From Bifidobacterium polysaccharolyticum (GTDB lineage Bacteria; Actinomycetota; Actinomycetes; Actinomycetales; Bifidobacteriaceae): a stretch of 64,000 nt of DNA. Position numbers and translations under genes: made by a program. The stretch is from NCBI RefSeq assembly GCF_016101585.1, contig NZ_JACFQG010000002.1:62001-126000 (forward strand). The letters are read 5' to 3'. The notes beneath the pieces were generated by a model. It ran no database searches and was not told the origin of the DNA. It worked only from the letters and a program-made list of their open reading frames with translations. Below are positions 19,922-28,338 of the stretch, piece by piece. The first letter of the stretch is position 1. Each line of letters starts with the position of its first letter.

Positions 19922-20224
19922 TCAGTTATTGGTACCGAAGACATCGATCGACTGGCCCTCGGCCACCTTGACGATGGCACGCTTCTCGGCGTTGCGACGA
20001 CCCCAGCCCGTACGGGTCCGGGTCCGCTTGCCCTGCCGATTGAGGGTGTTGACCGATGTGACCTTCACATTGAAGATCTGCTCGATGGCCTGCTTGATGG
20101 CGACCTTGTTGGCATCAGGGTCCACCACGAATGTGTACTGGCCGCGGTCCGAGTTGGCGTAGCTCTTCTCGGATACGACCGGACGCAGAATGATGTCGTG
20201 CGCTGGCTTGTGAATAGCTGCCAT
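19922..20224 (-). CDS. rplW: 50S ribosomal protein L23
   Basis: Exit-tunnel rim protein that docks trigger factor and SRP, 100 residues from ATG 20224 ([22 protein letters not shown]). The frame is open into rplD, but this start gives the normal length and lies 5 bp after the rplD stop. [24 protein letters not shown] is the family core. Confidence 0.97.
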   Translation of the reverse strand: MAAIHKPAHDIILRPVVSEKSYANSDRGQYTFVVDPDANKVAIKQAIEQIFNVKVTSVNTLNRQGKRTRTRTGWGRRNAEKRAIVKVAEGQSIDVFGTNN

Positions 20225-20229
20225 GAAAA

Positions 20230-20904
20230 TCAGGCCTCCTTGACGGTCTCGGACTTGGCGCCGCCCTTGACAGCCAGGAAGGCATCGAAGCCATCCTTGC
20301 TGAAGACGACATCCTCTGCCGTGACCACATCGTAGGTATTGAGCTGATCGGCGAAGAGAACGTGGACGGTGGGCAGGTTCCTCACGGAGAGCCACTCGTT
20401 GATGTTCTCACGGGACAGCACGACAGTGGTGAATCTGTTGTCGACCAGGGGCAGCAGGGCTGCCTTGGCGGCCTTGGTGGACGGGGTCTCGCCAATGCCG
20501 AAATCGACCACGTGCACGCGTCCGGCGTTGACCCGGTCGGACAGGACGTAGCGCAGGGCTGCGGCCTTCATCTTCTTGGGAGTGCGCTGGGAATAGTCGC
20601 GCGGCTGCGGGCCGTGGACAATGGCACCACCGGTCCACTGGGGAGCGCGGATGGAGCCCTGACGAGCACGACCGGTGCCCTTCTGCTTCCAAGGCTTGCG
20701 GCCGCCGCCGGAGACGGTGGACCGGGTCTTGACTGAATGCGTGCCCTGGCGGGCTGCAGCCAGCTGGGCGACGACCACCTGGTGGATCAGCGGCACGTGT
20801 GAGCGGACATCCTCCTCGGCAATGCCGAAGATCTGCTCGGGTGCATCCACGGTCCCGGTGTTCTTGCCCTGGGCGTCGGTGATGTTCAGAGTCAACTTAG
20901 CCAT
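20230..20904 (-). CDS. rplD: 50S ribosomal protein L4
   Basis: Tunnel-lining protein, 224 residues, with the extended basic loop ([20 protein letters not shown], about 65-84). In enterobacteria L4 also represses its own S10 operon. The ATG lies 4 bp after the rplC stop. Confidence 0.97.
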   Translation of the reverse strand: MAKLTLNITDAQGKNTGTVDAPEQIFGIAEEDVRSHVPLIHQVVVAQLAAARQGTHSVKTRSTVSGGGRKPWKQKGTGRARQGSIRAPQWTGGAIVHGPQPRDYSQRTPKKMKAAALRYVLSDRVNAGRVHVVDFGIGETPSTKAAKAALLPLVDNRFTTVVLSRENINEWLSVRNLPTVHVLFADQLNTYDVVTAEDVVFSKDGFDAFLAVKGGAKSETVKEA

Positions 20905-20908
20905 GGTT

Positions 20909-21562
20909 TCAGGCTCCCTTCACTGCCGAACGAACCAGGACGATGGCGCCGCGGGGCCCGGGCAGGGCACCCTTGATGGCGATAACGCCCTTCTCGGCAT
21001 CTGCGGAGACGATGGTCAGATTCTGGACGGTCGAGGTGTCGTGACCCATGCGGCCGGCCATCCGCTTGCCCTTTAGAATGCGGCTGGGCGTGGCGCAGGC
21101 ACCCACTGAACCGGGACGGCGCTCGTTCTTGTGCGAGCCGTGGGTGCGGCGGTAGGACTTGAAGCCCCAGCGCTTGATAGTGCCGGCGAAGCCCTTGCCC
21201 TTGGTGGTGCCGGTCACATCGACCTCGCTGCCCTCGGGCAGCAGGTCCAGGCCCAGCTCCTGGCCGGGCTGATAGCTCTCAGCATCGGCGGTGCGAACCT
21301 CGACCAGATGACGACGCGGGGTCACTCCAGCCTTGGCGAAGTGGCCAGCCAGCGGCTTGGTCACCTTGGTGGGGTCGATCTGCCCGTAGCCGATCTGGAT
21401 GGCCTGGTAGCCGTCCTTCTCCTGATTCTTGACCGCGGTCACCACGTTGGTGGACACGTCCACCAGGGTCACCGGGACGAAGAAGCCGTTCTCGTCCCAG
21501 ACCTGGGACATACCCAGCTTGCGGCCCAGGAGAGCCTTGCGGTTCCTCTGCTCTTCAGCCAT
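20909..21562 (-). CDS. rplC: 50S ribosomal protein L3
   Basis: Early-assembling large-subunit protein, 217 residues. [17 protein letters not shown] at the N-terminus and [19 protein letters not shown]...[15 protein letters not shown] in the central extension are typical; the glutamine target of PrmB methylation is not at its usual place in SHGS-N-RRPGS. Preceded by a GGAGGAAA ribosome-binding site. Confidence 0.96.
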   Translation of the reverse strand: MAEEQRNRKALLGRKLGMSQVWDENGFFVPVTLVDVSTNVVTAVKNQEKDGYQAIQIGYGQIDPTKVTKPLAGHFAKAGVTPRRHLVEVRTADAESYQPGQELGLDLLPEGSEVDVTGTTKGKGFAGTIKRWGFKSYRRTHGSHKNERRPGSVGACATPSRILKGKRMAGRMGHDTSTVQNLTIVSADAEKGVIAIKGALPGPRGAIVLVRSAVKGA

Positions 21563-21578
21563 GCGGTTTCCTCCTCCC

Positions 21579-21887
21579 CTACAGCTTGATCTCGATGTTG
21601 ACGTCCGCCGGCAGATCGATGTGCATCAGCGAATCCACTGCCTTGGGCGTGGGATCCACGATGTCGATCAGGCGCTTATGGGTGCGCATCTCGAAGTGCT
21701 CGCGGGAGTCCTTGTACTTATGAGGAGAACGGATGACGACATACACGTTCTTCTCAGTCGGCAGCGGAACGGGGCCAACCACAGTTGCGCCCGCGTTCGT
21801 CACCGTCTCGACGATTTTCTTCGCCGATTGGTCGATGACCTCATGGTCATAGGACTTTAGCCTGATGCGGATTTTCTGTCCCGCCAT
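21579..21887 (-). CDS. rpsJ: 30S ribosomal protein S10
   Basis: Head protein and transcription-antitermination factor NusE, 102 residues. [25 protein letters not shown] and [24 protein letters not shown] are diagnostic. It is the first gene of the long ribosomal block. A leader of up to about 215 bp with several short hairpins precedes it, but I did not find a convincing promoter match. Confidence 0.98.
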   Translation of the reverse strand: MAGQKIRIRLKSYDHEVIDQSAKKIVETVTNAGATVVGPVPLPTEKNVYVVIRSPHKYKDSREHFEMRTHKRLIDIVDPTPKAVDSLMHIDLPADVNIEIKL

Positions 21888-22103
21888 TGCCGTCCGCCCT
21901 TTCTAGCGATCTATGAACTGATTACCCAGTCTGTTTCGAGGGCACGGAACGACGGCCACAAGGAGACATTCCTCCCGACAGGCCTCAGCCGGATCCATGC
22001 GCAGCCGTGGAGAATCCCGTGGGGATGGGACTCCTCGCTGCACCCGCTATTGTGATTGACAAAATGCGAGCCCAAAACAGGCAACTTTCTTATTAAAGCA
22101 CGA

Positions 22104-22153
22104 GGGTTCCCCTAGAAGAATCCGGGCGTGTCGCGCTTCTTCCAGGGGAACCC
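22104..22153 (-). terminator. Terminator hairpin after adhE
   Basis: Long stem GGGTTCCCCT-GAAGAA/TTCTT-AGGGGAACCC (16 pairs with one bulge) 20 bp beyond the adhE stop. The minus-strand sequence after it is TCGTGCTTTAAT, with a weak T-run. It separates adhE from the S10 operon. Confidence 0.65.
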
Positions 22154-22173
22154 ACGACTCAATTACGACCCTG

Positions 22174-24957
22174 TCAGACCCGCCGGGAGGCCTCCTGAGC
22201 CGCTCCATCACCTTGACGGGCGACCCTCATCCGGTGGCCCTCCTCCTGACTGACCCCATAGTATGCGGCCACGGCGATGTCTTTCATGTCCTCAATCAGC
22301 GGAATGCGGGGGTTGGCAGGCGTGCACTGGTCCTCATAGGCGCGCATGCCGATTTGATCCAAGGACTGCCAGTAGATGTCCTCGTCCACTCCGGCTGCCT
22401 GGAAGGAGGCATCCATGCCCAGGCGCTCGTCCCTGTAGGATTCAACGGCACGGGCCAAGAGCTCCACACCCTCCTCGGGGGTAGATGATTCGATGCCTAG
22501 CACATGGGCCATCTGCCTGTAGCGCTCCGCAGCCACATACTCGCTGTATTTGGGCCAGCTGGTCGGCTCGTCCGGGACCCGTCCGTTGTAGCGGATCACA
22601 TAGGGCAGGAGGATGGAGTTGGCGCGTCCATGGGCCACATGGCAGAGGGCTCCGATGGTATGCGCCATGCCGTGGCACATGCCCAGGAAGGCCGAACCGA
22701 AGGCCATGCCTGCCATGGTCGCCGCATTGTGCATCTTCTCCTGGGCGCGCATCTTGGCCTCACCGCCGGCAGTGCCCACGGCAGGCTCCAGGTTGTCCCA
22801 GATCAGCTTGGCGGCGTGCAGGGCCATAGCGTCGGTGTAGTCATTGGCATAGACCGAGACGAAAGCCTCAATGCAGTGGGTCAGAGCGTCGAAGCCCGAG
22901 TCACAGGCCAGCCTCTTGGGCTGGGTACGAGCCAGAACCGGATCCACGATGGCCACGCTTGGGGTCAGGGCATAGTCGGTAATGGGGTACTTATAGCCGG
23001 TCTTATGGTCGGTGATGACCGCAAATGGGGTGACCTCCGAACCTGTCCCCGAAGAGGTGGGGATGCAGACCAGCCTGGCCTTGGTGCCCAAGGGCGGAAT
23101 CTTGAAGGCCCGTTTGCGGATGTCGAAGAACTTCTCCCGAACATCGGCAAAGGAGATCTCCGGGTGCTCATAGAGCAGCCACATGATCTTGGCTGCGTCC
23201 ATGGGGCTGCCGCCACCCACGGCGATGATGGTGTCGGGGCCGAACTCGTCACGCATCATGGTTGCGCCGCGCTCCACCGTCTCAACGCTGGGCTCCGGCT
23301 CTACATAGTCAATGATGCGGAAGGTGACCGGCTCGGACCGGGCGCGCAGCTGATCAATGATCTTGTCGACGATCCCCAGCTGCTCCATAACCTTGTCGCA
23401 TACGATGACGGCCCGGCGGATGCCGAACATGTCGCGCAGGTAGCGGACTGAGTTGGGCTCGAAGTAGGTCTTGGCCGGCACCTTGAACCACTGCATGTTG
23501 TTGTTCCTCCGCGCAATCCGCTTGACGTTGATCAGATTGACCGCCTGGACGTTGCCCGAGACCGAGTTGCCGCCGTAGGAGCCGCAGCCCAGGGTCAGGG
23601 AGGGGGCGATGGCATTGTAGATGTCGCCGATGCCACCCAGGGAGCTGGGCTGGTTCCAGACGATCCGGCAGGCGTGCATGCGCTGGCCATACTCGCGCAC
23701 CAGCCTCTCGTCATCGGTGTGTATGGCTGCCGTGTGCCCGGCGCCGTAGCGTAGCATCTGCTCGCAGAGAGTGAAGCCCTCCTCCTTGTTGCTGGCCTTG
23801 AGCACAGCCTGAACCGGAGCCAGCTTCTCCAGGGTCAAGGGTTCCATGGGGCCGACCTGGTCGCATTGGGCAGCCAGAATGGTCGCATCCTCGGGTATCT
23901 CGAAGCCGGCCTTACGAGCGATGGACTGGGGGGACTTACCCGGAACCTCGGAGTTGAGCCGGGGAGCGGGTGCATCGGCACCGGCATGGGCCCGCACTCC
24001 GAACATGTACTCCTCCAGCTTGGCCTTCTCCTCAGGATTGACGAAATAAGCCTTACGCCGCTTCATCTCCTCGATCACCCGGTCATACACATCCTGATGG
24101 GCGATGATGGCCTGCTCTGTGGCGCAGATCATGCCGTAGTCAAAATGCTTGGACAGGATCAGGTCATTGACGGCCCTGGGCACGTTGACCCTGCGGTCCA
24201 CATATGCCGGGGCATTGCCGGCTCCTACACCCAATGCCGGCTTGCCCGAGGAGTAGGCGGCCTTGACCATGCCAGTGCCGCCGGTGGCCAGAATGGTAGC
24301 CACACCGGGGTGCTGCATCAGGGCGCCGGTGGCCTCGACTGAGGGGTGCTCAATCCACTGGATGCAATCCTGCGGAGCGCCTGCCTCGATGGCGGCATCT
24401 CGAACGATCCGGGCCGCCTCCACCGAGCAGCGCTGGGCGTAGGGGTGGAAACCGAAAACGATGGGACAGCGGGTCTTCAAGGCCAGCAGCGACTTGAAGA
24501 TGGCAGTCGAGGTGGGGTTGGTCACCGGAGTCACCCCGGCCACGACTCCCACCGGCTCGGCCACCTCGATGATGCCGTCCACGTCGTCTTCGCTGATGAT
24601 GCCCACGGTGCGCTGCCTGGCCAGGTAGTTGGTCACATGCTCGCAGGCGAAGATGTTCTTGGTGGCCTTGTCCTCCACCAGGCCGCGTCCGGTCTCGTCC
24701 ACGGCCATCTGCGCCAAATGCAGGTGCTTGTTCAGGGCTGCAATGGATGCCTTGGCCACGATCCGGTCCACCTGTTCCTGGTCGAGCTTCTCAAAGGCGC
24801 GTAAAGCCGCCTGTGCGCGGACAACTAACGCATCCACTTCCAGGCGGGCCAGCTCACTGCTGTCGGCCGGGCTGCCTTCCCTGACGACTGGCGGCTCCTT
24901 CACTTGATGCTCATGCTTCTGCTTCTGCGTTTCAGCCAAGATATTGGCCCTCCTCAT
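22174..24957 (-). CDS. adhE: Bifunctional acetaldehyde/alcohol dehydrogenase AdhE
   Basis: Reduces acetyl-CoA to acetaldehyde and then ethanol, regenerating NAD+; it is the ethanol branch of bifidobacterial fermentation. The protein has 927 residues. The aldehyde dehydrogenase half (about 35-480) has its catalytic Cys278 in MICATEQ. The iron-dependent alcohol dehydrogenase half (about 500-910) has GGGSPMDAAK and the metal-binding histidines in GMCHGMAHTIGALCHVAHG. The enzyme forms spirosomes in other species. The gene is monocistronic, between a terminator and a repressor-like operator region. The first ~30 residues are poorly conserved, so the exact start (ATG 24957) is less certain. Confidence 0.97.
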   Translation of the reverse strand: MRRANILAETQKQKHEHQVKEPPVVREGSPADSSELARLEVDALVVRAQAALRAFEKLDQEQVDRIVAKASIAALNKHLHLAQMAVDETGRGLVEDKATKNIFACEHVTNYLARQRTVGIISEDDVDGIIEVAEPVGVVAGVTPVTNPTSTAIFKSLLALKTRCPIVFGFHPYAQRCSVEAARIVRDAAIEAGAPQDCIQWIEHPSVEATGALMQHPGVATILATGGTGMVKAAYSSGKPALGVGAGNAPAYVDRRVNVPRAVNDLILSKHFDYGMICATEQAIIAHQDVYDRVIEEMKRRKAYFVNPEEKAKLEEYMFGVRAHAGADAPAPRLNSEVPGKSPQSIARKAGFEIPEDATILAAQCDQVGPMEPLTLEKLAPVQAVLKASNKEEGFTLCEQMLRYGAGHTAAIHTDDERLVREYGQRMHACRIVWNQPSSLGGIGDIYNAIAPSLTLGCGSYGGNSVSGNVQAVNLINVKRIARRNNNMQWFKVPAKTYFEPNSVRYLRDMFGIRRAVIVCDKVMEQLGIVDKIIDQLRARSEPVTFRIIDYVEPEPSVETVERGATMMRDEFGPDTIIAVGGGSPMDAAKIMWLLYEHPEISFADVREKFFDIRKRAFKIPPLGTKARLVCIPTSSGTGSEVTPFAVITDHKTGYKYPITDYALTPSVAIVDPVLARTQPKRLACDSGFDALTHCIEAFVSVYANDYTDAMALHAAKLIWDNLEPAVGTAGGEAKMRAQEKMHNAATMAGMAFGSAFLGMCHGMAHTIGALCHVAHGRANSILLPYVIRYNGRVPDEPTSWPKYSEYVAAERYRQMAHVLGIESSTPEEGVELLARAVESYRDERLGMDASFQAAGVDEDIYWQSLDQIGMRAYEDQCTPANPRIPLIEDMKDIAVAAYYGVSQEEGHRMRVARQGDGAAQEASRRV

Positions 24958-25031
24958 GTTCCGCGGATTCCGATCAGGACCAGCAGACAGTCTCCAGACC
25001 GTGCAGATCCATGAAAGGCTTCCGTCATAAC

Positions 25032-25051
25032 GTGACGAAAGTCACAATATA
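25032..25051 (-). promoter_or_regulatory. adhE -10 element with adjoining inverted-repeat operator
   Basis: TATATT (25046-25051 read on the minus strand) is a good -10 about 90 bp upstream of adhE. Directly downstream, GTGAC-gaaa-GTCAC (25032-25045) is a perfect inverted repeat that would cover the transcription start. Written as CGTGA-N6-TCACA it resembles the operators of Rex or CRP/FNR-type regulators. A redox-sensing Rex repressor on adhE would make biological sense, but the regulator is inferred. Confidence 0.5.
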
Positions 25052-25084
25052 GACCCGAGGGGGCACCATTGAGCCCCAGGATGA

Positions 25085-25169
25085 GCGAACGTTCGCTTGA
25101 AGCGTGTCGTGTGGGAATTCGTGGTTTTTCTGGTCATTTTCCGCGCCCGAACGTGCGCTTTGCCGTTCG
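25085..25169. promoter_or_regulatory. Cluster of CGAACG/CGTTCG palindromes upstream of adhE
   Basis: GCGAACGTTCGC at 25085-25096 is a perfect 12-bp palindrome centred about 40 bp upstream of the adhE -10. A second pair, CGAACG-N10-CGTTCG, lies at 25148-25169. The spacing (0 and 10) differs from the CGAAC-N4-GTTCG SOS box, so this looks like a site for another regulator. Confidence 0.4.
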
Positions 25170-25204
25170 CTTCAGACTGGACCCGCCAGGCATGAATCCA
25201 GGCA

Positions 25205-25240
25205 TAAAAAATCCCCAAGGTCCGTGAGAACCTCGGGGAT
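25205..25240 (-). terminator. Rho-independent terminator of the rplM-rpsI operon
   Basis: Minus-strand stem ATCCCCGAGGT/ACCTTGGGGAT with an 8-nt loop, followed directly by TTTTTTATG. It starts 17 bp beyond the rpsI stop. Confidence 0.93.
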
Positions 25241-25257
25241 AGAAGAAACTGCGGACG

Positions 25258-25749
25258 TCAGCGCTTGGAGAACTGCGGGGCGCGACGGGCCTTGTGCAGA
25301 CCAGCCTTCTTGCGCTCCACCACGCGGGCGTCACGGGTCAGGAACCCGGCCTTCTTCAAGGCAGGACGGTTGGCGTCCCTATCGATGGCGTTCAGGGCGC
25401 GTGCAACGCCCAGCCGGACTGCGCCGGCCTGGCCGGTCACGCCGCCGCCATCGACGCGAACAACCACGTCGAACTTGTTCTCGAGCTTGAGCAACACGAT
25501 AGGCGAGTTGACCTCGCGCTGGTGCAGCTTGCTGGGGAAGTACTCCTCCAGGGTGTGCCCGTTGATGCTCCACTTGCCGGAGCCCGGGATCAGACGAACG
25601 CGGGCGACTGCCTCCTTGCGACGGCCAGTGCCGTAGCCCGGCTCGATGGCGGAGGTGCCGGTGCCTGCACCGGCGTTGGTCTCGGAAGTGTAGGAAGCAC
25701 TGGTCTCCTCGGCCTCAAGAACCGCGGAGCTGTTGTTGTTTTCAGCCAT
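25258..25749 (-). CDS. rpsI: 30S ribosomal protein S9
   Basis: Its C-terminal tail contacts P-site tRNA. The 163 residues include an acidic, disordered N-terminal extension of about 35 residues before the core [17 protein letters not shown]. The tail ends with the invariant RRAPQFSKR. It lies 20 bp downstream of rplM, forming the conserved L13-S9 pair. Confidence 0.97.
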   Translation of the reverse strand: MAENNNSSAVLEAEETSASYTSETNAGAGTGTSAIEPGYGTGRRKEAVARVRLIPGSGKWSINGHTLEEYFPSKLHQREVNSPIVLLKLENKFDVVVRVDGGGVTGQAGAVRLGVARALNAIDRDANRPALKKAGFLTRDARVVERKKAGLHKARRAPQFSKR

Positions 25750-25769
25750 GGTGATTATCTCCTCTGGTC

Positions 25770-26219
25770 CTACTTGGCCTGCTGGGCGACCTGATGGATC
25801 TTGTACTCAATGGGCTGCTGTGAGGTGTGAGGATGTTCCTCGCCTGCGAAGACCCGCAGCCTGGTCAGCTGGACCTTGGCCAGCCTGTTCTTGGGCAGCA
25901 TGCCTTTGACCGCCGTCATGATGATGCGCTCGGGGTTGTGCTCCATCAGCTGCCCGTAAGAGTCGCGACGCAGGCCGCCGGGACGACCGGAGTGGGTGTA
26001 GAGCACCTTGTCGTTCTTGTTGCCCGTCAGCACCATCTTGGAGGCGTTGATGACGATGACGTTGTTGCCGGAGTCGGCGTAGGGTGCATAGGTGGGCTTG
26101 TTCTTGCCGCGCAGCAGATCGGCCACCTGAGCTGCCAGGCGCCCCAGCACCACACCGGAGGCGTCGACGATATACCAGTCATGTGTCAGATCGGCTGGTT
26201 TCGGGGTGAAAGTCTTCAC
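25770..26219 (-). CDS. rplM: 50S ribosomal protein L13
   Basis: Early assembly protein, 149 residues. It begins [20 protein letters not shown] and contains [22 protein letters not shown] and the [11 protein letters not shown] motif. First gene of the two-gene operon with rpsI, transcribed from the promoter at about 26,390. Confidence 0.97.
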   Translation of the reverse strand: MKTFTPKPADLTHDWYIVDASGVVLGRLAAQVADLLRGKNKPTYAPYADSGNNVIVINASKMVLTGNKNDKVLYTHSGRPGGLRRDSYGQLMEHNPERIIMTAVKGMLPKNRLAKVQLTRLRVFAGEEHPHTSQQPIEYKIHQVAQQAK

Positions 26220-26374
26220 GATTCAACCTTTTCCTTGCATTGTGTTTCAGGCTCTCCGCGCCGCATGCTGCCATGCCGGCCGAAAGCCATGTATTCCGTG
26301 GGCTCCCTTAAAGTCCTAGACGGCGAGTGGGAAAAGCGCTTTGAGGACCCCTTAGGGAAACACAACAATCCATT

Positions 26375-26402
26375 ATTGTAACGCCTGTATGCCGTTCGTC
26401 AA
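26375..26402 (-). promoter_or_regulatory. Promoter of rplM-rpsI
   Basis: Minus-strand TTGACG (26397-26402), 16-bp spacer, TACAAT (26375-26380), a near-consensus sigma-70-type promoter. It predicts a leader of about 149 nt before the rplM ATG. The leader contains a short CCCTAAGGGG palindrome. Confidence 0.65.
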
Positions 26403-26422
26403 AATTCGCGTCCGCTCCTGTC

Positions 26423-27055
26423 TCAACGGGAGGCAGCCGCCCGTGCCACCTGACCGTCCGGGTCCTTGCTCAGGGCCTCAAGGGTCGCCTGTCCCGTGTT
26501 GGGATTCAGGGCCACGGCCCGGCGCACCATGGCGGCCAGCACATGGGGGGCATCCTGCTCCGCGCGGGTGCCCAAAGCTCCCAGGAAGTCTAGTGTCTCG
26601 GCATCGGTTCGTTCGTCCTGGGCGCCTTCCAGACGCATCTTCCAAGAGGTCATAGGGTTGGTCAGCGCGGCAGCCCTGACTCCGGCGTCGTCATCCTTGG
26701 TGAGCAGACCTGCCAGCCAGTTCTTGTCGTCCTTGTTGGCGGCCACCGCCCGGCGGACCTCGGAGCTGGAATCCTGGGAGAGCTTGACCAGAATGTTGGG
26801 AAAGGGCATGGTCTGCGCCAGGTAGACCCTGTCCTCCACCGGCGTGTGTTCATTGCCAGCCACCGCCTCCAGCAATGCCGTGAAGCGGGAGAAAGCAGCC
26901 TGATCTGACCTGTCGGGCAGTGGGCTGCGGGCGAATTCGTGCAGCTCAGCCGTATCCGTGGAGTGCCTGAGCCTTTCATAGAAGACGGTCAGGGCCTCGT
27001 GGGGCTTGCCGGCTGACGGAGGTTCGGTTTCCGGTTGGTCCTGAGGATTGGTCAT
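26423..27055 (-). CDS. Leucine-rich-repeat-variant (HEAT-like) repeat protein
   Basis: A 210-residue, probably cytoplasmic protein of unknown function. After a disordered acidic N-terminus (about 1-20), it carries helical repeats of the variant LRR type used by actinobacteria: DSSSEVRRAVAANKDDKNWLAGLLTKDDDAGVRAAALTNP and NTGQATLEALSKDPDGQVARAAA are two clear copies. Such repeats usually mediate protein contacts. It is divergent from the YigZ-family gene, with 108 bp between starts. Its stop lies 21 bp from the rplM -35. Confidence 0.8.
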   Translation of the reverse strand: MTNPQDQPETEPPSAGKPHEALTVFYERLRHSTDTAELHEFARSPLPDRSDQAAFSRFTALLEAVAGNEHTPVEDRVYLAQTMPFPNILVKLSQDSSSEVRRAVAANKDDKNWLAGLLTKDDDAGVRAAALTNPMTSWKMRLEGAQDERTDAETLDFLGALGTRAEQDAPHVLAAMVRRAVALNPNTGQATLEALSKDPDGQVARAAASR

Positions 27056-27163
27056 GCGGCCAGCTTAGGTCGCCTCCTTGATATCAGACTCGGCCCGGAA
27101 TCCCCTCTAACATGGAGATAGCGCAGGAACCGAGGAGACGGTAGGCATAGGAGGCAAGCCGAT

Positions 27164-27826
27164 TTGCTCACCATATTGGATACGCCGCAGAAACCGGCCA
27201 CAGGCTCTCTGACCGAGCGGAAGTCCGAGTTCATCGGCCAGGCCTGCCATGTGGAGGACCAAGATGCGGCCATGGCCTTCGTCCAAAAGGTCCGCTTACA
27301 GCACCCCAAAGCCCGGCACGTCTGCCACTGCGCGATCTGGGGACCCGAGGGCCGCACCAGCGAGCGCATGAGCGATGACGGAGAACCCTCAGGAACGGCC
27401 GGCAAGCCCATACTTGAGGTCATGCGTCGACAGGGACTGACCGATTGTGTCCTGACCGTGACCCGATACTTCGGGGGGATCCTTCTGGGATCAGGGGGGT
27501 TGATCCGAGCCTATTCCTCAGCAGCCTCCCTGGCACTCAAGGCGGCAAGATCGGCACGTGTGCTCCCGACGGAGCGCTTCACGATTACCGTGGACTACCC
27601 GGAGTACGACTCCCTTCGCCGTCTGATCCGCACCTCTGGGGGACACATGGAAAGCGAGGACTTCACTGACCGGGTGCGACTGACCTACGACCTGGAGCCC
27701 GCGGCGGTGCCAGCCTTTCATGGTCGGCTGGACGACCTTCTGCAGGGCCGTGTCCAGCCCAGTGCACTGGGCGAAGGCCGCAGGCTGATTCCCCTGTCCG
27801 GAGACCAAGCTCCATCTAGCACATGA
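27164..27826 (+). CDS. YigZ/IMPACT family protein
   Basis: A 220-residue homologue of the YigZ/UPF0029 family; human IMPACT regulates GCN2, and the bacterial role is not settled (ribosome- or nucleic acid-related). The conserved block ARHVCHCAIWG...SDDGEPSGTAGKPILEVM (about 50-90) and RYFGGILLGSGGLIRAY (about 101-117) are intact, with the smaller C-terminal domain following. Translation seems to begin at TTG 27164, with GGAGG ten bases upstream; no in-frame ATG or GTG fits. Confidence 0.9.
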   Translation: MLTILDTPQKPATGSLTERKSEFIGQACHVEDQDAAMAFVQKVRLQHPKARHVCHCAIWGPEGRTSERMSDDGEPSGTAGKPILEVMRRQGLTDCVLTVTRYFGGILLGSGGLIRAYSSAASLALKAARSARVLPTERFTITVDYPEYDSLRRLIRTSGGHMESEDFTDRVRLTYDLEPAAVPAFHGRLDDLLQGRVQPSALGEGRRLIPLSGDQAPSST

Positions 27827-27971
27827 TGGGCAGGACGGGCCATGCAGCCATTGCCCAGTTGTGATCTACCCTGCCAGACAGGCTTATGCCAGGCACCATC
27901 GGGTCCGCCACTCACAGATTTGGATCCTCCCAGGCCGAATCCCTGCAAAGGACAAAGGATTAGACACCAAT

Positions 27972-28016
27972 GGCAATAAATAAGACCGGTGATCGTGCAA
28001 AATCAACAATCACCGG
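27972..28016 (-). terminator. Terminator after tRNA-Ser
   Basis: Minus-strand stem CCGGTGAT/ATCACCGG (8 bp) with the T-rich tail TCTTATTTATT, 9 bp beyond the 3' end of the tRNA. Confidence 0.75.
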
Positions 28017-28024
28017 CCATCAGG

Positions 28025-28111
28025 CGGAGACGAGGAGATTCGAACTCCTGGACCGCTTGCGCAGTCAACACCTTAGCAGGGTGCCCCTTTCGGCCACTCA
28101 GGCACGTCTCC
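28025..28111 (-). tRNA. tRNA-Ser(GCT)
   Basis: An 87-nt class II tRNA with a long variable arm. Acceptor GGAGACG pairs with CGTCTCC, the discriminator is G, the anticodon loop is CTGCTAA with anticodon GCT (reads AGC/AGU), and the T loop is TTCGAAT. The CCA end is not encoded. Confidence 0.97.
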
Positions 28112-28131
28112 ATGCTGGCTCCCGATCCGGG

Positions 28132-28159
28132 ACCTTAGTCCCTCAATTTTCGAGAACAA
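28132..28159 (-). promoter_or_regulatory. Probable promoter of tRNA-Ser
   Basis: Minus-strand TTGTTC (28154-28159), 16-bp spacer, TAAGGT (28132-28137), about 20 bp upstream of the tRNA 5' end. The -10 fits only the TAnnnT form, so this is moderate evidence. The rest of the 28,112-28,338 gap holds an ATCCAT/ATGGAT inverted repeat (28,232-28,248) and an A+T-rich dinB leader. Confidence 0.4.
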
Positions 28160-28338
28160 AACAATAGAATACCATGATTGACTGACCTGACTCGCCGGAG
28201 CAACAGAATCGGATGAGGCAGAGACATATCCATCCATTTTTCATGGATAAAAACCAGAATATTGAATCTTTTCTAAGAATTTACATTCGAGAATAATTTA
28301 TCGCATGTTCCTCCGGGGGCCCCTTCTATCATGGAGCC

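Noticed and set aside
25085-25096. GCGAACGTTCGC as a LexA SOS box
   Set aside because: The half-sites fit CGAAC/GTTCG, but the spacer is 0 instead of 4, and adhE is not an SOS gene.
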